A stretch of 64,000 bases of DNA from Collybiopsis luxurians FD-317 M1 (Eukaryota > Basidiomycota > Agaricomycetes > Agaricales > Omphalotaceae): NCBI GenBank assembly GCA_000827265.1, contig KN834751.1, forward strand, positions 316,113 through 380,112, read 5' to 3'. Positions 12,131 to 24,982 of this stretch are shown piece after piece (positions within the stretch are counted from its first letter, which is position 1; the number at the start of each line of letters is the position of its first letter). Both the position numbers and the translations under genes were made by a program. A model generated the notes under the pieces. The model ran no database searches. It saw only the letters and a list, made by a program, of their open reading frames with translations, and was not told where the DNA came from.

Positions 12131-13411
12131 TCATTGTGCCTTGGCTTCCCTCTCCATTTTTCTGAGTGCGCGCTTGCGGATATCTTTGTGTAATCCATGG
12201 GTATAGGAGATGAACAAACTCGGTATATCTATCACAGCCATCGCATACTCTAGGAGAGCATGAGACCAGTAAGGCGTCGAGGTGTTCGGTCGTCGACTGT
12301 AGGCCGCACCACAAGGAAGGCCAATCTTGCTGAGTACTGAACGAACATATGGTCCGGGGCGAGGAATCAGAGCTGAAGCCTTGCGAATTTTGGAAAGTTT
12401 CGAGACCTGAGCACAGGGTCAGAAAGGGAAATTACGATTGAACCACAATCCGTACCACAAAGTAAGTATTGACATGCTCAACGGTGATACCATGTTGTGC
12501 CACTTCTTCTGCAAGCGCGCTTGTGAATGTAGAGAGGAAAGCTTTCGTTCCAGAATACGTAGCAAGCATAGGAGAAGGAACCGATCCTGCGAAGGATCCA
12601 ATGTTGAGTATGAGGCCACGCTTTCTTTGAACCATGCCAGGGAGAACCATATATGTGACTCTCAATGTGGCATTGACATTGATGGAGACAATATCAGCCA
12701 TTTCGTCTTTGGGAGTGTCTACGAGATAGGCGGGCATCGCGTGCGATTTCCCGACATTGTTCACTACAAAGTCGGTTAGCTCTTAGGCTTGTAGTGCGAT
12801 AGTAAAACAAAACGGACCCAAAACACCAATGTCAAGTCCCTGGAACTTTTGACCGAGAGTCTCGTAAGCTGCATCGTCAGCTTTGGCAAAGTCGATTGAT
12901 GCAGTTTTGGTAGATACAGAATACTTGCTGGCTATTGACAAGATCAATTCAATGCAGACAGCTGGGACCATTTCAAACGCACCAATTTCAGCAGCCGCAG
13001 CATCCAAAAGCTCAATATTTCGGGCGACCAGATATACATTGAACCCGGCTTTAGCCAGCTGGAACGCGAATTCCTTGCCAATCCCATCAGAAGCGCCAGT
13101 TACAATAGCCCATGCACCCTTCTTTGCTCCGTATCGTTTGAGCTGTGTATACGTGAGCAGCTGGCACCAAAAAGTGAAAGCAAATTTTTCCCTTACGCTT
13201 TGGCCTGGGAGAACAAATATTTGCAGAAGGACGGACAAAGTTCTGTAGCAAAACCTAGCTATAGTCGTTGCTCCTAGTCCAAGAATTAGAGATGCTGCAA
13301 CCGGGTACGCGTTCACTGCATTTCTTTCACTTGAGTATGAGTGAGCAAAGCAATTTATGGCGACTGACCGAGCTGGACGCTTGAGTTGATAAATTTTTGA
13401 AGGTAGTCCAT
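12131..13411 (-). CDS. IFA38: Very-long-chain 3-oxoacyl-CoA reductase
   Basis: A short-chain dehydrogenase of the fatty-acid elongase complex in the ER membrane; it reduces 3-ketoacyl-CoA with NADPH during very-long-chain fatty-acid synthesis for sphingolipids. Exon 1 encodes MDYLQKFINSSVQL, and a 55-nt intron joins it to VNAYPVAASLILGLG, a membrane segment. The cofactor motif is TGASDGIGKEFA. A later block has VNNVGKSHAMP, then LILNIGSFAGS and ATYSGTKAFLSTF with the YxxxK catalytic pair. The typical element HVNTYFVVSKLSKIRK is rebuilt across the next intron. The C-terminus is REAKAQ. Four introns were placed, each with GT...AG ends, and the frame stays open throughout. Length, about 340 residues, fits the family. 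Confidence 0.93.
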
Positions 13412-13917
13412 AGCATACAACTGAACGCGCGTTTGATGAATCTTTTTTCTTTCTGAGCGCTTACTAGCGCTTACATCCGGCGCTTCGGCTTCCACGATTG
13501 GCAAGCGACTGAAAATACGTTCGTGAAGGAAATCAACAATTTATGTGAGTCTTAGAAAATCCAGGTTTGCATATACAATGTGCTCCCATTCAACTTATAC
13601 ATGGTCCTGCCTGGTTCGCCTGGCAGCGCGTCCTGTATTCATATCATACTCCCGATTCCTTTAAGTTTACATGCCATCTTTATTGAAGATGAATTTAGGT
13701 TTTGGCGGTCTCTTCTAGAAGTGAAGGGTTTCCTTACCGAGGAGAACCAATGTTTCGCTGTGTTTCGTATTCAATGCAGTTGACGGAAGTAGGCTCTCAG
13801 TCCATGAAAACGATGTTAACTCGGTTCTCCTTCAATCTTGCTGCTTCTTGCAGTCAAATTTCTGAGCTATATCCAGGTCATGCATTATATACATGAGCAT
13901 ATTGACTCTGATGAGAG
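13412..13917. other. Intergenic stretch upstream of IFA38
   Basis: This 500-bp region lies between the IFA38 start and the end of the broken ligase gene, which reads towards it. It should hold the IFA38 promoter. No other gene is evident; the plus-strand frames at 13580-13896 are short and not recognised. Confidence 0.5.
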
Positions 13918-15747
13918 TCAAAGTTGGCGGCGGACAGTGCCTGTTGTAAGAGTTCGAGGCAATGTACCAGATGGAACGACCATTATCATCTGCTCAGAAG
14001 TAATACGCTCATGATTATTTCGCGCTGCATGGAATAACCAGATTCTGCTGAAGATTTCAGTTTAAGTTTCCACTTTATCAGCATCGGATTCCACAATCAA
14101 GACTGGTGAGGGACAACCGTTGCCCACGGCAGCACATCCATAAATGATGCTACCGCAGAGTTCTCGAACATTGTCTTCAGTCAATCTATGTTATCAAATC
14201 AGTTCAGTCCCATGGACTTGAAAAAGACCACACTAACTTGGCACTGTACAAGCTACAATTTTCCATGTTGATCCAGTCGTCGCTTCGCCCGCAATGGATG
14301 TACTTTCCTGGTTCGATTTCTTGAAAGTGACCACGAGTGTGGAAGTCGCCATCTTCCGCTCTCAAAGTTTTATCTGAGCAGTCGGGGGCTTCTGGAGGAA
14401 CGACCAGCTCTAGCAAATCCGTTGTCGACTCACTCGAGGTGATAGGCATAAACTTGAACAGGGTGCCGTCGAAAGGCTTTAGCAAGTTTCTGCGATCTTT
14501 TCGTGTTCCTTCAGAGAAGAGCACTCCACCACACTCTGTGCTTCCAAACATATTCTAAGCGGAATGAACTTCCGACAATTCACAGATTCCACATGGCATT
14601 TCACTTACGGCGAAATTAATGTTATTGTGATAAGCCCACTCTTCTGCAGAGGCGCCAAATTTGCCCCGCTATATACAAATTCATCCAGCGCGCAAAAAGT
14701 AGCAAGAACATCCGGATTTATTCGGGCGGCTTGTAAATGTTGGTCGAGCAGGTAAGGAAATTGATAAATCCTGTTTATATGGCATTGTTTAATCATCTGT
14801 ACTAGTTCGCAAGTTGAAGGTTGCCTGTTCGTCGGCTGTTCAACGCAGGCACCATGAAATGCGGTCCCGATCAGGACTAACACCTGCAGTGAGACTGTAT
14901 GATACCACAGTATATGATGGCCACGTACAAGAAAACTGGCCCATAAAGCCTATACCACACCTGGTCAGTGTAATTTGTATTAAGCCTCTTGCCATTGCGA
15001 TCATTCTACTCACTCACCGCCAAGCAAACACATCTTGTCCATTCGGAGTAGATGGCTTATTGTAGATAATTGATTTCCGTACAACAGCATCCAACCAAGA
15101 ATAGCTGCCTGGCACTATTTTTGAAGCACCGGATGTAGTCCCACTAGTCTGGAAGATTATCCCTGTGTCTTCCTCTTCGACCTTCGGTAATCCAGGGAGC
15201 GGGTGCTGGGAAGAAAAGGTAGCATCAACCAAGGAAAGGGCTTGGTAGCATGGTATAGGAATATCTCGAACAACATCTTTATACAAAGACTTGAAAATGA
15301 AAGCACCGGTCTTTGCAAGCTCGAAAGGTCCTCGTATCACATCGTAGTTTGCGGTAGGGAAGATATTGATAAGCTGAAATATGTATCCAGCTCGCGAAAT
15401 TCCATACACATGTAATACATTGATATATCTGTAGCCTCTTGGGCTAAGAACAAACCAATAAAACCAATAAAACCAACCGAATGTTGATAAAATAAGCAAC
15501 AGCACCATACAGCGATGACGGATCGTTGTGGAATACCGGCCTCGTCGTTGAGAACGTGGAACCAGTACGAAGCAAACTGTTCGATAACGAGAAGGTACTG
15601 ATAGTAAGTGATTTCCTGCCAATTTTCAATTTCATTGGTTTTCTCGTTGACATGAGGAATCTTGAATGCAACTCTGGAGGAGTGCTTTGAGGCTGCTTCC
15701 ACAACATCAGTCAACTGGTTTCGGAGCGTAGTCGAGAGAGGGAACAC
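13918..15747 (-). pseudogene. Acyl-CoA ligase-like adenylating enzyme, broken by frameshift and stop
   Basis: The protein is a fungal ANL-superfamily (AMP-binding) member. It starts MFPLSTTLRNQLTDVVEAAS, has the A3 phosphate loop FQTSGTTSGASK, then the A5-type block NMFGSTECGG and the hinge-region block GKYIHCGRSDDWI. Two defects are visible. Between about 14643 and 14664 the frame running through ALDEFVYSGAN must shift by one base to reach EEWAYHNNINFA, and no intron fits. At 14062-14064 a TAA follows SDADKVET, yet the same frame continues with HERITSEQMIMVVPSGTLP, the expected end of the family, to a stop at 13918. The catalytic-lysine region therefore lies beyond the stop. Substrate is unknown. 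Sequencing error could explain one defect, but two make a pseudogene likely. Confidence 0.75.
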
Positions 15748-15985
15748 AGAATTAGACGCATGGCTTCAAGTTGTACTTGTAGTGTCCGATTTAGGAGAAC
15801 GGATTTGCTCTGGACTCCTGGATCAGAAGCTCGGCCTCCACTTGGCAAAAGCTCGGAGTTTGAAAAGTACTTCTGGATTCACGAACGGCTTATTCTTCGA
15901 GAATAAGATATTCAACACGTAGCTCGCATGTACCGTTTTGACTACGCCAAACCTATTTTTTTTTTTACCATACATCTAATTCTCT

Positions 15986-18900
15986 CTACATTAATGTCGA
16001 TCTATGCCCAACACCGCTGTGTTCTGCAGGAGCGGGCGACACATCTCCACGGTCAAACATAAATGTATGATATCTTGCGAAATGTAACGCATGAGACATG
16101 TAACACGCAGAATCCTGAATCAGCTCACATTTTATCCAGGCGCCGGCGTTCTTCAAGAGAAACGGATGGTTTACTGACCTGGAGAACGCGCCTTATATGA
16201 TCTTGGGTAATATCCTGCTGCAAGCCGAAATGATGAAAATACTGTCAGGGTATCGTCAATTTGGCACACCTTTTTTGTTACCTCCTTGACTCTACGACTA
16301 GCTCGTTCCTGTTTGGGCTGACTCGTACTTTGTATTTGTTGAAGCTGTGAGAGGTAAGCCGAAAAGGTTTCCAAATTGAACCGACTACACTGACTTTGTT
16401 CTGTAGAGCCGCCTCTTCAGCTTTACTCCGGACCGCTCGCGCCCCACCGCCAAGGGCCGTATACCGTATTGTACGCTCTTTCTCCTTGGGCAAACCTTCC
16501 TCTTGTGGGGAGGAATCTGCGATAGAAGCATTGACAACTTCGAGGTGGGCGTTATATATAAGCGCTTGCAGGTCTGCTCCAGAAAAACCTTTGGTGGCCT
16601 GCGCAACCTCATGCAGATCAACGGACGGAGCAAGCGAGACCTTGCGACTGACGGCTTTCAGAATCTTCGTAAACATGGATTAACCAGCAAGCAAGTAGAC
16701 CTAGTTTTATGAAACCTACATCCTTACGTTCTTCGACATCAGGCATGTTACAAAGGAGGGATTTATCTAGTCTTCCCGGTCGAAGGAGGGCGGAATCAAT
16801 CAGGTCTGGTCGACTGCGAGCAATTAAACTTACAGAAGTTTGAGAATGTCTTTGAACATACCTAGTAGCAGCTAGGACATAAACACCATCTAGCCCTTCT
16901 GCGCCATCCATTTGGGTTAGCATCTGATTGACCACTCGATCCGTGACACCTGTACTATCGTGGCCTCGCTTGGGAGCGATAGAGTCGAATTCATCGAAAA
17001 ATAGTACGCATGGTTTCGCGGAACTAGCACGCTCGAAAATATCTCTAACCTGTAATATAACAATTAGTTAGTATGACGAGATTTATCATTAAGAACCTTA
17101 CAGTCTTCTCACTGGCGCCGATGTACTTATTCAAGATCTCCGGACCCTTGACGCCAATGAAATTGAGGCCGCACTCTTTCGCCACAGCTGAAGCAAGTAG
17201 GGTTTTCCCACATCCCGGATATCCGAAGAGGAGAAGCCTGTGCAAGCATTCTGTCAGACCGAAATATCAAGAAATGGATTGTGCCACACTGACCCTGAAC
17301 GGAGTCGCAGCGGTGATTGAGAGAAGATGGGCCCATATTTTGTGGGCCATTCCAGAGTTTCGCGAAGAATACGACGGGTTTCATGTAAACCTTGGGGGAA
17401 GAATTTTGAGCCTCCGGATTCATTGATAACAGACAAAGTTACTAAATACCACCAATGTCCGCCCATGAAACGTCAGACTTTTCCAGCTTGATGTCTCTTA
17501 ACGAGAGAGGAACAAAATCGGTTCGTGCTGCTTCGAAATCTGCCATAGACAGAACAGGCTAGAAGTGATTTCTTGGGAATGAAAACGCGGTGATTACGCG
17601 TGGCTACGCACTGCTTTATTCTCATTCGCCATTCTCATCGAAACCTGATGAATGGCGCGAGAAGTCAGGTCTTGCAAATCTGTTGCACAGTAACCTTCCG
17701 TCTGGGTAGCCAAGTACGTGAAGTTGATTGGTGATTCTACCGATTGCGTCAAGCCGTTTGCCCCATTCAATCGGTCCCGAACAATTTGAGAAAGAATCTA
17801 ATCGCTTGTTAGCCATATACAAGCCAGAATCAACGAGCAGCTTCACATCTCTGCGTGCGTTTTTATTCGGAGGAGTCACATTGACGACTTCCTCAAAGAT
17901 GTGGGCAGCATTGGTTAACGGATGAAGTGAGGCGGAAGAGGGAGCGGTAGCCAGTAAGATTACACCACGAAAATTGACCGATGCGGAATGTGCTGATGAT
18001 GAGAACATTGACAAAAACAGCTCGGTAATATGTCGAGTTCGAAATGAATCTGATTGCTGAAGATAAAGTAAAATTACAGCCCATTCGGTAGACATCATGC
18101 GCAACGAACCTCCGATTCAATGCCCAGAAGTTCGTGGATATTATCCAGGATTAAAATGGTAGGTTTGTGCCAAAGGGCAATCTCCAACCAATATCTGAAT
18201 AAACTTTTGATGACAGATACTGGTTTGTCGGCATAAGGAGCAACGTCAACATAGTGCGTATCTGTAAGAAATGAATCCATAAACTGGCAAAAACATTCTT
18301 GATTGAACGACAAACAAGTGTATGTTTTGGGATTTTGTTGCGAAGCCCTTGCGACAGCTTTAACGATTGATGTCTTGCCCACTCCGGCTCGTCCGGTAAT
18401 AAGAAGTGACGAGACTAGCACATATCAGCAGTTTTCTTCACACCAAATGATAGCAAAGCGTAAATACCTCCTCGTACCGACATTTTTATACTGTGGATAG
18501 CAATTTTCCTTACGCAGAAGTCATTGCACCGCTTGAGAATATCACCAACTCCAGCAAGAAACTCATCAGATCTGCAAGCGTATAAATTCCGATGTATGCC
18601 GAGCGATGAATTGAAGCTTACTCCGGCTGCGGGGTTGAAGTTTCGATGGGAATTCTTTCAGGAGTTGTGATGGTTTTGAAGGAGTTGTCTGAGACTACCC
18701 TGGAAGGACTTGGTTCACGAATGACACGCCAAGTAATGGAATTTTTGCGAACCTGATGAGATCCCAGTGCTCTATTCCCAAGGGGAGGCTGGGAAATAAA
18801 ATGTGTCCTTCGACTATTCCATACCCTTCACGGATATATGTGACATTTGATTTTCCCGATTCGCCTGAAGACTGATGCTGGCCCTTTTCACCAGGAATCA

Positions 18901-20038
18901 GAATTTTCGGGTCTGCGACTGATTCTGTAGCTTGCGAAGCGGGGTCCGAAGTGGGGTCGACTGGGGGTTCAAGGCGTTTGATCGACACTTTCAGCCAAGT
19001 GTCTTGCTGAGTCGCAACGTGTTTCGGTGGAATCAATCGGGCAAGAGTCGAGGACGAGACATATCCAACCACTTCAGGTCCACTATAAGATATTTGTTCC
19101 CTGGACAAAATGGAGGCTGGAAGAACTCTGAGGATCTGTGAAGAAATTTGCGCAGGCTTAGGCTGGAGAGCTTCAGCTTTGACAAGGCCGCCGTTCGCGT
19201 GCTCCGAACCTTTCGCGCGGATCTGCTTATTGGCATGTAATTTAGGTGCGATGGAGACTTCCGTGTTGGTGCCCAACAGAAGAGCATTGTTCTTGGGCTG
19301 AGGATCCAGGGAAACTGGTCCATATCATCAGAATGCATAACACGAATGGCAATAAACTCGACACGCCTATCTTAAGACGAACCCGGGTCCTGCCCAGTAC
19401 CCATACGTTAATCTCCTGCCCTACTTTTGCGACGCGTACTTGGGAGAGAAGAGTTGATTCTACGTGAGACGCATGAATTTCCTAGGTAAACCATCAATAT
19501 GAAACCGGCATCGTCCTTGACCGACATACAATGATCTCCCAGTCGTCCGATGATAAAGGCTCAGTCGCGACTGAACTTGCGATAGCCATGTCGTGAATCA
19601 GACCAATTTCAACCTGGAACGCGTCAATTTCACTTCCGACGCCAGATTGGAGTAAAGAGGCGCACAATATCTCCTTGAGCTAGACCCAGGCTCTGCGAGT
19701 ATTGAGGGTCAATTTCCACCGTTTCAAGACCTTTCTCCGACGACTCTGGGACATTGAACTGCGCAAGAGAGGACGCAGAGGCCATGCCTGTCCATCCTAC
19801 ATACGCCTCTCCCTTTGCAGCACTAGAGTCAGCCGGTACTAGGGTTAAATGAACTGCGAGACTTTGGGGACGCTAAAGAAAGCCAGGACCTCAGTTTTCT
19901 CCGCCCTCTGAGAAATGGAAGTCGTACAATGCCACGCTCAAGTAAAGGGCCATATATTGAGATTGGAAGATTGACCAGCGAGGAACGAAGAGAAACATAG
20001 TGAACGCGGGCTTTCCGAGGCATTTTCGAGGGGTGCAA
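15986..20038 (-). CDS. PEX1: Peroxisomal AAA-ATPase PEX1
   Basis: PEX1 forms a ring with PEX6 that pulls ubiquitinated PEX5 out of the peroxisome membrane. Exon 1 reads [20 protein letters not shown] (from 20023; an ATG at 20038 is five codons upstream). The N-domain continues [14 protein letters not shown]. The D1 ATPase has Walker [10 protein letters not shown] and Walker [12 protein letters not shown]2 has Walker [20 protein letters not shown], Walker B FFDEFDS, then [20 protein letters not shown] and [11 protein letters not shown]. The last helices read [21 protein letters not shown] final exon adds HRSTLM before the stop; it was placed by joining across a donor at GATAAAAT/GTGAGC, where a reading without splicing would end early. 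About a dozen introns are present. Confidence 0.93.
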
Positions 20039-20728
20039 GGAGAAATTACGAAGACCTCGGTGTCAAACGTCACATCGATTGCCGAATTCGCGAGTTGGGA
20101 GCCCACGCACGCTCTACATAGCTCATCGATGGAAAGGTTCAACATCATAACAAACAGCACTGATACAGCCCATTCTAGGTACAGATTACACAGACAGACA
20201 GAAATTACAGCGGTACTTGATAGATACGACGGAGAACATATTATAGCACAGCAAAGAAATAATATCTGAAAAACTTTAGAAGCAGGTGCAATAGAAAATG
20301 AAAATGCCATCATCGTCATCACACGCAGAAAATAGCTAGCACGTAGGCCAGGGTAGAACAGAACAAAAACATAACGCCTCGTGTCCAAGCCTGCGGCGAA
20401 TAAGAACAGCAGCGTAGAGGGAAAAATGGAAGCTAGGATGATGGAATAATATCGCTTCATGGCAGATAAATCGGCTTTAAATCTGCTGCCGGTGATAAAC
20501 AGCTATAATGATTGAAAAAAGCACCGGATATGGTAAGAATCGAGGTTGGAACGGTGTTCTCCTTTAGGTGAGAATGCATCCGTAACTTAGTCCACGAATA
20601 CGCCGAAAGAGGTCGACCGCATGAATCAGATCTGGGAAACATCAGATAAGTACCGAATAAATAAGGGTGCTTGAAAAGCTTGCGTACCCAATTTTTTGCC
20701 TTCCTTTGCCTCCTTCCTGACTGGCGTT
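20039..20728. other. Intergenic stretch upstream of PEX1
   Basis: This 690-bp region should hold the PEX1 promoter and the 3' UTR of the next gene. A minus-strand open frame at 19891-20460 overlaps PEX1 exon 1 in another frame and looks hydrophobic by chance. A second frame (20626-20859) overlaps the end of the next gene and contains readable sequence (for example KDLAALGLRKMRILWDSRW). That stretch may be the true last exon of that gene if an unrecognised splice exists. Confidence 0.4.
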
Positions 20729-23700
20729 TCAGCCCATCGCGAATCCCAGAGGATACGCATTTTCCGGAGACCCAGGGCTGCTAAATCTTTCTCGCGTATG
20801 ATCGGGCAAGGTGTCAACGTACATCGAGTTGTTTTCAAAGGACCCCAGAGCATGTTCATTCTCCTCGTTTGAGCTTGGCAGGGAAGAAGGTGGAGGAGAA
20901 CTGGGAAGAAACCAAGATTCTGGTTCCAGAGCAGGGAACCCTATCCCCATCCCAAAACCTACACCAACACCCATCATGTCCAAGTTGATCCCCATGCCCA
21001 TGACACTGACTCCAACATTAAGACTCAGTCCAACACCATGGATCCCTGTGTTAGGAAAGTTTGAAGGACCGGTGGAATCCGGAAAAGATCGACTTGCCAC
21101 AGGAACAGACAGAGGCATCTCGACACTCGGCGCTTCATGTGCACTGATATCCATTTCAGTTGCATGGAAGCCGTTTGATCCATAGCGACTACCATGGCGG
21201 AATGCAGAGCCACTGGCACTTAGTCCGATAACCTCATTTGAAGAACGCAAGCCTGAGAAGGAGGAAATTGGGGCGGGAGCAGGAGCAGAGTATGAGCCAC
21301 TGCCGTGTGCTACTGTAGGCATTAGCCTTCTCTGACTTTCATCTGTCGTCACCAAATCCGGGCCAGTAGGAGGGATTGAAGAAGCCGATTGAACGACATC
21401 TGGATCAATATCACCCTCGGCGTCTTCGTCTGAGAGGCTCTCATCCATGGCTATTTCGGGACTCAATCTTGATGACGAGAAGGCACTAGCGGTAGGCGTG
21501 CCTCGATCGCTACTCGGCGGGTATTGATATTGAACCTGGCCAGAACCACATTCCCGGTTAGATCCCTGTGGGAACTCAGCATCTGCTCATAAGGTTTAGC
21601 AAGATACAGACACCTTTCGTAAAGAAAAAGCTCACTCTGTGCAACATCAACGGCCGCCACTGCTCCGTCCGAAAAGTAGTTCTTTGGTTCTGTCCACCGA
21701 TGATTCCTCATAACATCCAACTCACTAGGCTCAATAGTCAAAGGAGGCCAATTCCCCCCATCGAATGAGCTTTGTGTGCCCTCCGGTTGCAGATTTGTTC
21801 GAAATAAAAGAGCTTCTGGGGATGACGTAGTTATAACAGGCATACTTGACTGAGGAGTAGGATTGAGAGTGGATGGCAAAGAAAGTGACGACGGGAACCG
21901 GGTTGCATACCACGAAGCAGAACCAAGGGGTGGGATGCTTGCTTCAACATTGTCGTGTTGCACAATCTTCTGATCCTCGAGCCAAGCGACCACACTCATC
22001 CGTCGCTTGGGGTCTATGGGAGTGCCTTGACCAATTGTTCCGAGTGTCTTCGATGCATAGTTGAGCAGTCGGGTGAACGGAGTCCGAAGACGTGCAGTTG
22101 CCTGCTGGCGAACTTCAACTAGAAAGGCGGGAGTAGATGTGGGTGAGAAGGCTGATGGGGGGGTGTCACTTTGAAGCAATGTCTTCACTCGCGCTACTGC
22201 ATACTCTGGTAAAATTTCTTGTTGGAACATTGCACTGAGCTGATCAGCATCATGAAGTCTAGTTTCTTCTGGGATGACAGTTGCTAGTGAAGGAGGAGGA
22301 AGTGGTAAGGGATGAATAAAGCATTGTGAATTCTCTTCTTCATCAGGTCTAATGACAAAGGACGGTTGTTGCAACTGAGCCTCAGGCTGCTTGGATAGCG
22401 GAGAGACCGGTAGTGCAAACACCCCTGTGGTGGGATCCTGGTTGTCGCATGGCTCCAAGGGTGTCAATGCTTCAGCCAGAGAGGAGGGCGTTGGTACATA
22501 GACTGGCAGATCTAGCTGCACTTGACCCTCACCCTGTACAGCAGGGATCGATAAAACATCATCATTCTCTTCGGATACATCACTTTCGGTATCTTCTGAC
22601 TCTTCATCTGTACTTCCTGGGCTGTTTTGTCGTGGTTCACCCGGAGGATCGGAAAGCGGAAGCTGTACATGATGATCCTCGTCGTCTTCATCACTTTCAT
22701 CCAATTCGAATGGGAAACAGTCTTCAGTCCTGAAGTCCGAGTCTCCATCAGGTATGTTGTTCCACGAGTGACCATCCCATGAGCCTGCAGAGCCAGAAGG
22801 AAGAGTGAACATCGAAGGTGATAAAGCTAAAGGTGATTTTGGTGGCTTCGGTGAAAGGGTAGGGTGCATATCCTGCACTTGGCCATCCCATTCACCGGCG
22901 TTACGAAGTCTATTCTGCCAATGCATCTCATAATGCCAAGTAGGAGACTGAGGTCGTGTTGGAGAAGGGATAGATACAAACTCATCGGGAGTGGATGGAG
23001 TCACCGAAGAATCGGACGAGACATGATTGAAAAATTGATAGGCCAGGTCAGCTTCATATTCCTGAAGTTGGCTCAGATAGTAGTTTTTTCTAATTAAAAG
23101 GATGTATTAATTGATAATATAGTTGCAGGCCTGACATGGAATGCTACTCACAGATGATCGATTTTTTCTCGACAGGCGAGCCTGAAGAGTGTTTCGGGAG
23201 GTCTGTCTATGATTATGTATCGTCTGCAGACTCTCTTCGTCGAGCAACCTTGCGAGCATCCAACGTCAGAAGATGACGGGCCAGCTGGGTGACTGGACGA
23301 GGGAATTGACGATAAAGCGTGTTCCAAAGATGAAGAATCAGACGGCGGGACTGGTTGCACGACAGGCAAGTCCCAGACAGATGCAGAATCTTCGTCGTCG
23401 GATCCTTGGTTGTTATGGATGATAGGAAGATCCGAGAGAACCGGGAGAGGAGGTGAGTTAGGGGGGGAGGGAGGAGTGATGATGACTGAAGGGATGGGAT
23501 ATGGGAGAGACTTGGGATAAGGAAGTGTAGTGGGTATGCTAGATATAGATATTGCAGGAGCAATATCATCTGAAGGCGAAGACTCAGCGTCCGGGTTATC
23601 AACTTCAGGTGCGACACTTTTGAGCTTCTTCCGGCTGTTTTCGTCCACAACATTCGGCTCCCGCTTTCTCTTCTTCGACGTAGCCTTCAATGCCGGTTTG

Positions 23701-24537
23701 CTGGAGCTGGTACTGCGCAGACGTCGCCGCGAAGTCAGTTCAACGGCTTCATCGTCCGGCTTTGTCGGAGCATCATCAAAACCGACCGAGGACGACGGCC
23801 CCGCAATCAGCTGCAGAGCTGGTTCGTTCGGAGTGCGACTACGAGTAAGGCGTACGGCATCCGGAAGTAGTTGAGGTGAGTCACCGATGGCTGATTTAAT
23901 TGTTCGTGTACTGAATGAAAAGTCATCGCGAGTCGCAACTGAGGAAGCTCGCTCCTTTCCCTTTAAACTGGAGGAAGGGATAGAGTATTGGACTGAATCT
24001 TTTCCTTTACTCCGGGACTCCTGATCAAAGTTCGAATTAGATAAAAGCAAATGACCATTAGGCGAAGATACCGACCGCATTGCTATTCCTGTTTTCCTTC
24101 TTCCGAGTTCGTCTATGGTTTAGGGTGTCTTCAAAAGATTTGAGTGCAAGAGGAGAGGTAGACGTGGATGCAGTGGCGCCTTCTGTTTGGGTATCCAACG
24201 GATCTTCACCCTCAAAAACGCTCGGATGACGACGCCTATGGCGCTCGAGTCGTGGTGAGAATAATGCATCATAAGGGCGAACGCTTTGTACTGGGGTATC
24301 GACTGGTAGAGTGTGAGAACGTTTCGAACTCCTGCTTGGGGATCGCTCTGAAGAAGTAGAAGGAGTCCGTTTTCGCTTGTGGGAGGTAGTGGCTAAAGTG
24401 AATTGGGAAGGGGCAAGCCCAGCTGTGGCACCAAGCCTAGCGCTGCGCCGTAGATGAGTAGGCTGAAGACTCTGGCTAAGCTGTGGCGTAGGTAGAGATG
24501 CAGAAGCCCGTTTAGGGCGATTTAAGGACCTTTCCAT
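20729..24537 (-). CDS. Large disordered protein of unknown function
   Basis: Not recognised. The first exon is basic and Ser-rich (MERSLNRPKRASASLPTPQ; KRKRTPSTSSERSPSRSSKR) with likely nuclear-localisation clusters. The second has further KKRKREP-type patches and a conserved-looking end, LFRLACREKIDHL, that splices to KNYYLSQLQEYEADLAYQF. The third (to about 21650) is acidic and Pro-rich (ESDEDDEDHHV). A 53-nt intron at about 21587-21639 restores the frame into QVQYQYPPSSDRG and the last exon, which carries a Met/Gly-rich run (MGVGVGFGMGIGFPALEPE). The whole is about 1,200 residues. Composition suggests a nuclear regulatory or chromatin-associated protein, but that is inference. The exact C-terminus is uncertain. 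Confidence 0.65.
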
Positions 24538-24982
24538 ATCTATAGAGCAGCCTTTAGGACTGGTGAAGCTGTTAAGGTTTAACGGTTAAAATTCAAGAAG
24601 CATCAATTGCTCTAACGGAGAGTTGGACTGGAGATGTAGTAGCCGGTATCCTGAGCGATGAAAAAGGCTTATTGTTATCGAGCCTTGTAGTCCGTGGCTT
24701 TACGGCGACTTTCAAATTGACTGGCAGATGAAAGAAGCTGAACAAGGTATATGAGCAGGTGCTTGCAAACGTCTTCACTGTCGCATACCGTATATCCTAT
24801 CACCTCTGTGAATTTAAACTTGGGATCAGGTTCGCCGGCGGTCGTATAAGGGAGAGCAAAGCTGACTGTGAGAATTGCTGAGGCCTTTGCAGCCGGCTCG
24901 GCATTGCTGCCGAATGGTCACGTGTTAGCAAACATGATTTCCGGCAATTGAATTTGAACTTGAATTTGAACTCGTTCATTCA
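24538..24982. promoter_or_regulatory. Divergent promoter region unknown gene / APC8
   Basis: This 445-bp spacer lies between two divergent start codons. It holds an E-box CACGTG at 24919-24924 and a perfect tandem pair of the 12-mer ttgaatttgaac at 24948-24971, directly upstream of the APC8 start. Function of either is unproven. Confidence 0.45.

Noticed and set aside
16125..16127. PEX1 stop after RRLDKM
   Set aside because: The TGA lies inside a GTGAGC donor; splicing to the next acceptor gives the typical PEX1 C-terminal extension ending HRSTLM.
19891..20460. 189-codon hydrophobic minus-strand frame overlapping PEX1 exon 1
   Set aside because: It overlaps the well-supported PEX1 N-terminus in another frame; the hydrophobic composition comes from T/A-rich DNA.
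20729..21466. A separate gene starting MSPEIAMDES
   Set aside because: A 53-nt intron with good ends joins it in frame to the upstream exon, so it is the last exon of the large gene, not a separate gene.
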